A stretch of 64,000 bases of DNA from CALAED01 sp035765195 (GTDB taxonomy: Bacteria > Actinomycetota > Actinomycetes > Streptosporangiales > Streptosporangiaceae): the NCBI GenBank assembly GCA_035765195.1, contig DASTYC010000006.1, positions 124,001 to 188,000 of the forward strand, read 5' to 3'. The notes beneath the pieces are model-generated. The model saw only the letters and a list, made by a program, of their open reading frames with translations. It was not told the DNA's origin and searched no databases. The first letter of the stretch is position 1. Each line of letters opens with the position of its first letter. This document shows positions 16,642-24,352 of this stretch, one piece after another. The position numbers and the translations under genes were made by a program.

Positions 16642-17904
16642 TCATTCCACGGGCTCCGCCGTGGAGACCAGTTGATACACTTTTGCGTAACATAGGGCGC
16701 CAAGCAATCCCAGACCGGCGGCGCCGAGCCACAGGACGTGGTCGCCATAGCGTTCACGGGCGTACAGTCCGGCGGCGGGAGCCACCGCATTACCGATCCA
16801 CATGGTCGAGGTGACAGCACCTACATAGGCACCGGTGCGGCCCTTCGGCGCCGCCCGTATCACCAGATCTTCGCTGCCCGGCCCCCACAACATGTCGCCG
16901 AAGACGAAAATGACGATGAAGAGCAACAGGGTCGCCGTTCCCAGCCCGTCCCAGAAGATCAAGAAGGCGAACCCCATTAACGACACTCCGCCGAGAAGCC
17001 GGCCCAGCGGAGCGAACGAGCGAAACCACCGCTGTATGCGAAACTGGCCGACGAGAAACAGCAGTGGTCCGACGGAATACACAAAACCCCACTCGCTCGC
17101 CGACATGACCTGCGTGCCGACGACCAGGATCGGAATCACCGCCTCGTAGAGGTACATGATGATCCACGCTGAACTCGATCCCACCAGCAACAACAGCAAC
17201 AACCGCCAATGTTCTCGCGACATCGGACTCGACGCGACGGGACGGGAGCGCGCGGCCGGCGCCGTCATCTCGTCCGGGAGCCTGGCGGAATACAGCTTGA
17301 CGGCGGTCACCAGCGACAGCGCATAAAGCAGAAACACCCCGACACGTAGCGATTGCCAACCCCAATGCAACAGGCCCGCTCCCACGAGCGGACCACAGAA
17401 CATACCCAGGTTCAATACCAGGCGCAGGTCGGCGAACGCCTTCTCGCCCGAGCCCTGTCTGCTCAACGCGCCGATGAGGGTACGTTGGGCCACGCCGCGC
17501 AATGGCTGGGTTCCGGTGACCATGACCACCGCGCCGATGCCGGTCCACGTGCCCACGGGAAAGACGAGCACGGCGGTGCCGATGGTGTGGAGCGCGGCTA
17601 TGCCAATGATCATCCGCTGTGGGCCGAGGCGATCCACGGCCGACCCGGCCGTGCCCGCTCCCACCGCGCCCGCCAGTCCGGCCAGAAACAGGGCCGTCGA
17701 CACTGTCTCCACGTCCGCGTGGCGCGCCTTGATCAGCCAGATGCCGAAATAGCCCACCAGAGCCCCGAAGCCGGCGAAATTCGTTCCGATGACCATCAGG
17801 ACCGGCACCAGCGCCCGCTCGAAACGGCCGCCGAGTACCAGCGTCGCCACGCGCGTGCCCGCCGCGGTGAACCTTTGAGCGACGCTTCTGGCGTGGTCCG
17901 GCAC
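16642..17904 (-). CDS. MFS transporter
   Basis: A roughly 420-residue major facilitator with about 12 predicted membrane segments. The conserved loop between helices 2 and 3 reads AGSAVDRLGPQRMIIG, and the mid-protein loop is long and basic. It is probably the cluster's export pump and so part of self-resistance. The start is taken at GTG 17904, 15 bp after the FemAB-like stop and preceded by GGGG. Upstream in-frame sequence overlaps the neighbour and lacks protein character. A TTA codon lies at 16980-16978. Confidence 0.85.
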   Translation of the reverse strand: MPDHARSVAQRFTAAGTRVATLVLGGRFERALVPVLMVIGTNFAGFGALVGYFGIWLIKARHADVETVSTALFLAGLAGAVGAGTAGSAVDRLGPQRMIIGIAALHTIGTAVLVFPVGTWTGIGAVVMVTGTQPLRGVAQRTLIGALSRQGSGEKAFADLRLVLNLGMFCGPLVGAGLLHWGWQSLRVGVFLLYALSLVTAVKLYSARLPDEMTAPAARSRPVASSPMSREHWRLLLLLLVGSSSAWIIMYLYEAVIPILVVGTQVMSASEWGFVYSVGPLLFLVGQFRIQRWFRSFAPLGRLLGGVSLMGFAFLIFWDGLGTATLLLFIVIFVFGDMLWGPGSEDLVIRAAPKGRTGAYVGAVTSTMWIGNAVAPAAGLYARERYGDHVLWLGAAGLGLLGALCYAKVYQLVSTAEPVE

Positions 17905-17918
17905 GTTGACCCCGTCGG

Positions 17919-19037
17919 CTAGGTCCGCGGCGGCGACAGCCGCGCGAGGTCGAGGAGTCGCCGGTGGATCTCCGGCACCAGGCCCTTGACGTAGGCGATC
18001 TGCCCGACTCCCACGCATCCGCGGGACACCTTCGCCTCGTCCGCTCCGATCGAGTAGTGAATCGTCGACAGCCCTCGACGCTGCGCGAGCCGCACGAGCT
18101 CGTAATAGACGAGACCGAAATAGAGCGGCAGCCGCCCTTGGACGGCGTAGTCGAACCCCGCCTGTCGCGCGTAGAGATCACGTCTGTGCGTGAATATCAG
18201 CACGAAGCCGGCGAGCCGCCCGCCGACCTCGGCGGTCACCACCTCGGCATGGCCGGGGATGTTCCGCGCGATGCTCCGCAGGACGCCGCGGAGCGTGGCC
18301 TCGTCGCCGGCAGCGCCGTAGCGGGCATAAAGCTGCGCCTCCAACGGCGCCACACGCTCGGCCAGCTCATCGGACAACCGGTGCACGCCATAGCTCACCC
18401 CGGCGGCGTCGAGCGTTCGGACGTCCCGCCTGACGCGGCGCCGATTGTTTCGGAGGGAGGCCACGTAGTCGGCGAAGTCGCCGGACCGCGGAACGGCCAG
18501 GGTGTAGGTCGTCTCGCCGTGCATCGCCGCGTACCCGGCCGCTTCCAGCGCCGATCGCAACGCGTGGTCGGTGGCATCGACGTAGAGATACGCCACCGAC
18601 CGGAGACCATGCTCGTGGGCCGCGCTCTCCGCCTTGTGGATGACGGCGTCGAGCACGGCCCGCCGGGTGCCGGTGTCCAGGCCTTCGGGCAACGCCACAC
18701 CGGTGTGAGACGGGTTGCGCGGCCCGCAGGCCAGGCAAGGCATCAACCGGGCGCTCCAGTCCGCCGGGCCGCCGGTCGCGCGCCGGCTGATCTGGTCGAT
18801 CACATAGTCGGCGCGGCAGAAGGTGAAGGGGCTGGACGCGACAAGGGGATAGGCGGGCATCGCCGCGCAGTGCCGGCCGTCGTCCGCGGTGAAGTAGAAG
18901 GGCGGAGGATCGGCCGTGCGCTCGGCATGTAAGAGCCAGGGACTCGATGAGTAGAAACCGCCTGCCGGCTGCAGGGCGTCCCAGCGGCGAAGATCGAGGC
19001 TTTCCAGCAGACGATGCTCCTGGACGGCTATCCTCAT
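17919..19037 (-). CDS. FemAB/GNAT-like acyl or aminoacyl transferase
   Basis: A 372-residue protein resembling the FemAB-like 'peptidogalycan biosynthesis' family, built of two GNAT-like halves. The first has RADYVIDQISRRATGG and GLRSVAYLYVDATDHALRSAL. The second has the arginine-rich helix YVASLRNNRRRVRRDVRTL, followed by GRLAGFVLIFTHRRDLYARQAGFDYA and YYELVRLAQRRGLSTIHYSIGADEAKVSRG. Relatives transfer aminoacyl groups from tRNA or acyl groups to amines. In this cluster it may add an amino acid to the aminoaryl unit, or inactivate the product. ATG 19037 is preceded by GAGGGAA. It is likely co-transcribed with the MFS gene. Confidence 0.72.
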   Translation of the reverse strand: MRIAVQEHRLLESLDLRRWDALQPAGGFYSSSPWLLHAERTADPPPFYFTADDGRHCAAMPAYPLVASSPFTFCRADYVIDQISRRATGGPADWSARLMPCLACGPRNPSHTGVALPEGLDTGTRRAVLDAVIHKAESAAHEHGLRSVAYLYVDATDHALRSALEAAGYAAMHGETTYTLAVPRSGDFADYVASLRNNRRRVRRDVRTLDAAGVSYGVHRLSDELAERVAPLEAQLYARYGAAGDEATLRGVLRSIARNIPGHAEVVTAEVGGRLAGFVLIFTHRRDLYARQAGFDYAVQGRLPLYFGLVYYELVRLAQRRGLSTIHYSIGADEAKVSRGCVGVGQIAYVKGLVPEIHRRLLDLARLSPPRT

Positions 19038-19652
19038 GCGTTCCCTCGCTGGAGCCGACGACCGCCTGTGCCGCGGCGCCGGTCGATCGCGATGCGGCCG
19101 GCTGCCCGTGCGCTCACCGTCAACCGCCTCCCCCGTGCTCCGCCCGTGACAAAAGATCTCGGTCGGAGAGGTCCACCCATCCGGCCCCGACCCGGCGGAT
19201 CCGGCGGCACGAACCGTCACGCACCGTCATACCGCTTCAATCGGATGAATGGCCGCTCGCTAACAGCGCTTACAACAGAGACTATCACCCCCAGTGCGGA
19301 TCAACGCTCAACCGTCGTGAGCCGCTCTAGCCGCTCCCAGGCGGCAACGTGTCCGAATGTCCGGGCCGGTATTCGCGATGATGGTCCGGCAGGCGCCCGG
19401 CACCGTCTAATGGGAGTGTCCGTCGCCGATAAGTTGCCGATGCCGTGAGCCGAGTGGGCATAATTGTCGCGGAATATATGAATACGAGACCGCGTGGCGT
19501 GTCTCGTGGTATTACGAAAGGCGCGGCGAACCGGCCTGCTAATCTGGCATGTTGTCGTGACCGGGCATGTGCCCGTGGGCGGCGGCGCGGGAGCGGCGGC
19601 TCCGATGTGCTCTCGCACCCTTGGTAAGGGCGAAAATCTGGGAGGCGCTGCT
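19038..19652. other. Divergent intergenic region FemAB-like / Sul-like DHPS
   Basis: About 615 bp with no credible gene, between outward-reading genes. It contains AT-richer stretches (about 19250-19300 and 19460-19550) that could carry promoters. No clear palindrome was found. Confidence 0.45.
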
Positions 19653-20492
19653 GTGCTGAAAGAGCCATCTTTCTCCGGAGAACCCTCCGTCCCCCGCATC
19701 ATCGGAGTCGTCAACATCACGGAAGATTCATTTTCGGACGGTGGCCGATACCTGTCTCCCGATGACGCCTTGACGCATGCCCGGCAACTTCGAGATGACG
19801 GAGCGGCTATCGTGGAGCTCGGTCCGGCGGCCAGCCATCCCGATTCCAAGCCGGTTAGTCCCGATGAGGAAAGAAAACGGCTGACACCGGTCATGGCACG
19901 ACTGGTCGCGGAAGGCGTCTCCGTATCCGTCGACTCTTTTCTTCCGGAGACACAGCGTTTCGCGCTGGCCCACGGCGTTACCTATTTGAATGACATCCAG
20001 GGCTTTCCCTATCCCGACATCTACCCGCTGCTCGCCGAAGCCGATTGCCGGCTCATCGTCATGCATTCGATACAGCGCCGGGGACCGGCCTCCATGGTGG
20101 TGACCGATCCCACGGAGGTCAGGGCGGGCGTCCTGCGATTCTTTGACGAACGGCTGGCCGCGCTCCAAGCCGCCGGCATCGCCGCCGAGCGGCTCATCAT
20201 CGACCCCGGCCTCGGTTTCTTCCTCGGCAGCAATCCCGAGCCCTCTTTGCTGATCCTGGCCACAATCCGGCAGCTCAAGGAGCGATATGGGCTACCGGTC
20301 CTGGTCTCGCCATCCCGCAAGTCCTTCGTCCGGACGGTCACCGGACGCGGCATCGCGGACGCCGGGGCCGCCACCCTCGCCGCCGAGTTGTACGCGGCCT
20401 GGCAGGGGGTGGATTACATCCGGACGCACGATGTCGCGGCCTTGCACACGGCGCTCACCGTCATTCGCGCCATCGCCGCCGCGCGATCCTGA
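19653..20492 (+). CDS. Sul-like (sulfonamide-insensitive type) dihydropteroate synthase
   Basis: A 279-residue dihydropteroate synthase, which joins p-aminobenzoate to the pterin pyrophosphate in folate synthesis. It keeps SRKSF (221-225) and RTHD (257-260), the pterin/phosphate-site residues. Where FolP has DIGGESTRPG it reads GPAASHPD (57-64), followed by VSPDEE, PETQR (98-102), NDIQGFP (113-119), EADCRL (129-134) and VMHS. As I recall the Sul1-Sul3 proteins, these blocks are characteristic of them, and 279 residues is the Sul1 length. Sul enzymes use p-aminobenzoate but reject sulfonamides. In this cluster it looks like a resistant target copy protecting against a p-aminobenzoate mimic. 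GTG start at 19653 after GGGAGG. Confidence 0.9.
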   Translation: MLKEPSFSGEPSVPRIIGVVNITEDSFSDGGRYLSPDDALTHARQLRDDGAAIVELGPAASHPDSKPVSPDEERKRLTPVMARLVAEGVSVSVDSFLPETQRFALAHGVTYLNDIQGFPYPDIYPLLAEADCRLIVMHSIQRRGPASMVVTDPTEVRAGVLRFFDERLAALQAAGIAAERLIIDPGLGFFLGSNPEPSLLILATIRQLKERYGLPVLVSPSRKSFVRTVTGRGIADAGAATLAAELYAAWQGVDYIRTHDVAALHTALTVIRAIAAARS

Positions 20493-20508
20493 CGATTCCG
20501 CGACCGTC

Positions 20509-20550
20509 GAACCGCCGACCGAACCGCCGACCGCCGAACCGCCGAACCGC
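20509..20550. repeat. GAACCGCCGACC minisatellite
   Basis: Two perfect 12-bp units (20509-20520, 20521-20532) are followed by degenerate GCCGAACC copies. They fill the short gap between the convergent DHPS and ABC-ATPase genes. Confidence 0.7.
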
Positions 20551-21360
20551 TCAGTCTCCCTGGCCGACAGCCGGGGTGGGGCTCGGCCGGGCCGCGCGAT
20601 TCTTGGCCTGCTGGATCTGGCCGTAGACGTGTGCACGCAACTCGGCGAAGAGCGGATCGGCCCGCGTGGTGAGCTGATCACGCTCGGCCGGCAGCCCGAT
20701 CGCGAGGTCCTCCTGGACGACCGTGGGCGACGCGGACAGGATGACGACGCGTTGCCCGAGGTAGACCGCCTCGTCGATGTCATGGGTGACGAACAGCGTG
20801 GTCACTTCGTAGCGCCGCCAGACCGACAAGATCAGGTCTTCCAGGTCGGCACGTGTCTGCGCGTCCACCGCGGCGAACGGCTCGTCCATCAGCAGGACCT
20901 GCGGCTCGTAGGCGATCGCGCGGGCGATCGCGACCCGCTGCTGCATGCCGCCCGACAGCTGCCATGGATGCGCGGCCCCGGCGTCTTCCATCTGCACGGC
21001 GGCCAGCGCCTCGGTGACCAGTTCCCGGCGGCGGGAGCGCGCCAGGCCTTTGTAGCGGAGCGGGAGTTCGACGTTCTCCCACACGGTCTTCCAGGGAAGC
21101 AGGCTGCGGCCGTACTCCTGGAAGACGACCGCGGTGCCGGGTGATGGCCCGGTGATCGGTCGTCCGGCCATCGTGAGGTCGCCCTCGGTGGGCGCCAGCA
21201 GCCCCGCCAGACAGCGCAGCAACGTCGTCTTGCCACAGCCCGACGGCCCGACGACACAGACGAACTCGCCGGCCTCGAGATGCACCGACACGTCGGCTAT
21301 CGCCTCGACCACGCGTCCGGCGTTCCGGTAGGTCTTCTTCAATCCGCTGACGTCAAGCAT
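20551..21360 (-). CDS. ABC transporter ATPase, SsuB/TauB type
   Basis: A 269-residue ATP-binding subunit of a nitrate/sulfonate/taurine-type importer. It has Walker A GPSGCGKTT, signature LSGGMQQR, Walker B VLLMDEPFAAVD and the His switch (FVTHDIDEA). Q-loop FQEYGRSLLPW is typical of SsuB/TauB. ATG 21360 overlaps the permease stop by 8 bp and is preceded by GAGGGTG. It is the last gene of a four-gene leftward operon (binding protein, two permeases, ATPase). Confidence 0.9.
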   Translation of the reverse strand: MLDVSGLKKTYRNAGRVVEAIADVSVHLEAGEFVCVVGPSGCGKTTLLRCLAGLLAPTEGDLTMAGRPITGPSPGTAVVFQEYGRSLLPWKTVWENVELPLRYKGLARSRRRELVTEALAAVQMEDAGAAHPWQLSGGMQQRVAIARAIAYEPQVLLMDEPFAAVDAQTRADLEDLILSVWRRYEVTTLFVTHDIDEAVYLGQRVVILSASPTVVQEDLAIGLPAERDQLTTRADPLFAELRAHVYGQIQQAKNRAARPSPTPAVGQGD

Positions 21361-22141
21361 CACGAACACCCTCGGCTCGCTCGCGTTTTCTGGGGCCCTG
21401 ATGCCATGCCAGGACCCGCCGCTCGACCTGGCGGAAGATCACGGACAGGGTGACTCCGATCAGGCTCAGCACCACCATTCCGCTCCACATCTCGGGGATT
21501 TGGAAACCTCGCTGGAACTGCAAGATCGCGAACCCGAGCCCGCTGCTGGCGGCGAACATCTCGCTGATGACCATGAGAATGATCCCGATCGACAGCGCCT
21601 GCCGGATACCGGTCATGATCTGCGGGCTGGCCGCGCGCAGCACCAGATGACGGATCCTTGCCGCGCCCTGGATCCCGTAACAGCGGCAGGTATCGCCGAG
21701 GACCTCGTCCACCGAGCGGGCCCCTTCCACCGTGTTCAGCAGGATGGGCCACAGGCAGCCGGACAGGATGACGAGGATCTTCATCCGGTCGCCCACGCCC
21801 GCGACGAGCAGCATCACCGGGACGAGCACCGGGGGCGGAATGGCGCGCAGGAACTCCAGCGCCGGTTCGAAGACCGCGCGTACCCGGGGAGACAACCCGA
21901 TCAGCAGGCCGAGGCCCACCCCGGCTGCCAGCGCCAGCGCCAGTCCGGCCAGCAGCCGTCCCACGCTGGGCAGCACGTCATCGAGCAGCCGCCCGGAGAC
22001 CCAGACGTCGACGAAAGTGGTGGCGACCGTCGTGGGCGGCGGAAAGTAGAAATTGTCTTCGCCCGCGGTCACCGCCCACCATGCCAGCACCAAGGCCACC
22101 GGCAGACCGAGCACGCGCACCAGCCGCGCGGCCGCCCTCAT
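21353..22141 (-). CDS. ABC transporter permease, SsuC/TauC type (second permease)
   Basis: A 262-residue inner-membrane permease with about six helices. The EAA-type loop is IRHLVLRAASPQIMTGIRQALSIG. The N-terminus MRAAARLVRVLGLPVALVLAWW is a membrane anchor. Its ATG overlaps the TGA of the first permease (ATGA), showing translational coupling. Two distinct permeases suggest a heterodimeric channel, less usual than the homodimer of SsuC. Confidence 0.88.
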   Translation of the reverse strand: MRAAARLVRVLGLPVALVLAWWAVTAGEDNFYFPPPTTVATTFVDVWVSGRLLDDVLPSVGRLLAGLALALAAGVGLGLLIGLSPRVRAVFEPALEFLRAIPPPVLVPVMLLVAGVGDRMKILVILSGCLWPILLNTVEGARSVDEVLGDTCRCYGIQGAARIRHLVLRAASPQIMTGIRQALSIGIILMVISEMFAASSGLGFAILQFQRGFQIPEMWSGMVVLSLIGVTLSVIFRQVERRVLAWHQGPRKRERAEGVRDA

Positions 22142-22932
22142 GCCGGGATCTCCGCCCGCACCGCCGGATGCCATGCCAGGACCCGTCGCTCCAGACCGCG
22201 CACGCCGACGTTGACGAGCACGCCGATCATGCCGGTCGCGACGACGAGGCCGTACATCGCCGGGACCGCTCCGCTCGACTGTGCCACCGCGATCTCCCGG
22301 CCAAGTCCGGGGCTGCCGATGAGGAGTTCGCCCGTGATGGAGACGATCAGTGCGACCGTGGCGGCGAGCCGCAGCCCGGTGATGACGTACGGCAGCGCCG
22401 TCGGCCACGTGACGTGCCGGAGCCGCGCCCACGTGCCCAGACCGTACGAACGTGCGGTGTCGTGCGCGACGGGGTCGACGTCGACGGCTCCGTAGAGCAC
22501 CTGGATCAGCACCTGCCAGAAGCAGGCGTACACGACCAGCACCACGGTCGATCGGATGTCGGTGCCGAACTGAAGGACCACCAGCGGGATGAGCGCCACC
22601 GACGGAATCGGACGCAGCACCTCGACCGTCGAGTTCGTCATCGCGCGCAGCAGCGGAACGCTGCCGATGATCATGCCGAGCGCCACGGCCGCGCAGAAGG
22701 CGATGGCGAGGCCGGTCGCCCCGGTGCGCACCGTGTCGGCCACCGCCCGCCAAAAGCCGGCGCCGGACGCCTCGGTCCACAACGCCCGCAGGATCCGGGA
22801 TGCGGGCGGCAGGTACCGCTCGGGTACGAGGCCGAGCCGCGGGGCGGCCTCCAGCAGGAGGAACAGCACGAGCAACCCGGTGGCCCCGTAGACCGTCCTG
22901 GTCACCGGGTCGCCCGCCTGGCGTTCCCTCAC
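22138..22932 (-). CDS. ABC transporter permease, SsuC/TauC type (first permease)
   Basis: A 264-residue permease with six predicted membrane segments and the cytoplasmic EAA loop ARLRHVTWPTALPYVITGLRLA. The start GTG at 22932 overlaps the binding-protein TGA. It shares the C-terminal pattern RRVLAWHP with the second permease (RRVLAWHQ), which points to an old duplication. Confidence 0.88.
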   Translation of the reverse strand: MRERQAGDPVTRTVYGATGLLVLFLLLEAAPRLGLVPERYLPPASRILRALWTEASGAGFWRAVADTVRTGATGLAIAFCAAVALGMIIGSVPLLRAMTNSTVEVLRPIPSVALIPLVVLQFGTDIRSTVVLVVYACFWQVLIQVLYGAVDVDPVAHDTARSYGLGTWARLRHVTWPTALPYVITGLRLAATVALIVSITGELLIGSPGLGREIAVAQSSGAVPAMYGLVVATGMIGVLVNVGVRGLERRVLAWHPAVRAEIPA

Positions 22933-23894
22933 TCAAGCAATCCGGTGACGTCGGGTGCCTTCTTCAGCAACCCGTCGCCGCGTGCGTCATCGCCGAGCGT
23001 CTGGATGGACGCCTGGTTGATCTGCGCCGGCCAGAGCGGCAAGACGATCTTGGCGAGGGTGGACGGTGGGATCTTGGTGTACGTGGCGACGGCCGCACGG
23101 GCCTCATCGGGATGGCTGCTCGCGTACTGCAACGACTCATTGATCGCGGCCTTGAAGCGCGAGACCAGGTCGTTCTCGGAGGATATGACCTTTTCCGTGG
23201 TGAAATACGTGGCAACGGTGAGGTTCGGCGCTGAATCGACGTAGTTCCAGGCGACCACGCGACCGCCCTGCGCAAGGGCCTGCGTGACAAACGGCTCGGT
23301 GAGGAAGGCCGCGTCGACCTGTTTCTTGGTCACCGCCGCCCAGGCTTCGGTGAAGTTGATCTCGACGAATTTCGGCGAGGCGGGGTCGCCGCCGGCCTTG
23401 CGGATCGAGGCTCGCACCGTGGTGTCGCCGATGTTCTGCAGATTGTTGATCGAGATTCGCCGGCCGGCCAGATCCCGGGGAGTCTTGATCGGGCTGTCCT
23501 TGCGCACCGCGACCGCCGTGTAATCCGCGCCGGATTTGCCGGTGGACGACGAGCCGTTCGCCACCACCTTGAGCGGGAGGCCCCTGTCCCTGGCGAGCAT
23601 CAGCGAGACGACATTGGCGAAGGCGAACTTGAAATTCCCGCTGACCACCCCCGCGACGATCGCTCCGCCGCCGGAGGCCGGCTGCAGGACGGGGTCGATC
23701 TTCCGCTTGGCGAAGAATCCCTTCTGCTTCCCGAGGTAGATCGGGGCCACGTCGACAATCGGGACCACCCCTACGGTGATCTTGTCGACTCCTCCTGATG
23801 AGGAGGAGGGCTCCGTGGAGGAACCGCCACAGGCGGTCCCCGAGGCGGCTATCAACGTCGCCGCCGAGACGAGGGCAACTAATTGCCGGCGCAT
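22929..23894 (-). CDS. Substrate-binding lipoprotein of the NMT1/SsuA family
   Basis: A 321-residue solute-binding protein. It has a basic N-terminus MRRQLVALVSAATLIAASG, then a lipobox-like TAC-GGSS with the probable lipidated cysteine. The mature part has the NMT1/THI5/SsuA signature VVPIVDVAPIYLGKQKGFFAKRKI and VSGNFKFAFANVVSL. Such proteins bind alkanesulfonates, taurine, nitrate, thiamine precursors or aromatic anions; the ligand cannot be read from the sequence. ATG 23894 is preceded by GGGAG. It is the first gene of the operon. Confidence 0.87.
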   Translation of the reverse strand: MRRQLVALVSAATLIAASGTACGGSSTEPSSSSGGVDKITVGVVPIVDVAPIYLGKQKGFFAKRKIDPVLQPASGGGAIVAGVVSGNFKFAFANVVSLMLARDRGLPLKVVANGSSSTGKSGADYTAVAVRKDSPIKTPRDLAGRRISINNLQNIGDTTVRASIRKAGGDPASPKFVEINFTEAWAAVTKKQVDAAFLTEPFVTQALAQGGRVVAWNYVDSAPNLTVATYFTTEKVISSENDLVSRFKAAINESLQYASSHPDEARAAVATYTKIPPSTLAKIVLPLWPAQINQASIQTLGDDARGDGLLKKAPDVTGLLE

Positions 23895-24352
23895 CTGCGC
23901 TCCCAGGTTGGATGGTGTCGTCGCCGGTACGCGGGGAATCCGGCATCGCGACGCCGGGAAAGTCAACGAGACCTGTGCGTGTGACTCCCCGTTAGTACAC
24001 TGCGCACAAAATGGACTTACGCATATGTTGTCATATATGTCTCCGGCCGACAAGCCGCGTCCGGCCGTCCATGGCGGGCCCGGGATCTGCTGATATGCCA
24101 GTTGAACTGTACGGATGCGGGAAACAAGCCGAGTTTACCACCGGGTCATGGAGGCGTTAGTCTCCACACTAATTGTACCGTGTGAGTGCCTTATAGGCTG
24201 GATCGCACGGATCGGTATGGCCGAGGGTGATCGATTCACCGGGTAAGCAGGAGTGCCGAACGTGACAGGGACGGGCCGACCGAATGCTCTCCGGGGTAAC
24301 GACCGGCAAGGTGCTCGCCTCGGCTCTTTCCCGGCATGGCTGTCTTTCCGCG
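23895..24352. other. Intergenic region upstream of the ABC importer
   Basis: 458 bp without a credible gene. It is AT-rich at 24000-24045 with an imperfect inverted repeat around CATATGTTGTCATATATG, the likely promoter zone of the importer operon. No IdeR/Fur-type iron box was recognised. Confidence 0.4.

Noticed and set aside
22081..23244. Long rightward frames antisense to the ABC permeases; similar long antisense frames at 27491-29674 (opposite the FtsX permease) and 50824-54021 (opposite the AAA ATPase)
   Set aside because: They mirror the strong G/C third-position bias of the real genes, are rich in Arg/Pro/His low-complexity stretches and show no domain.
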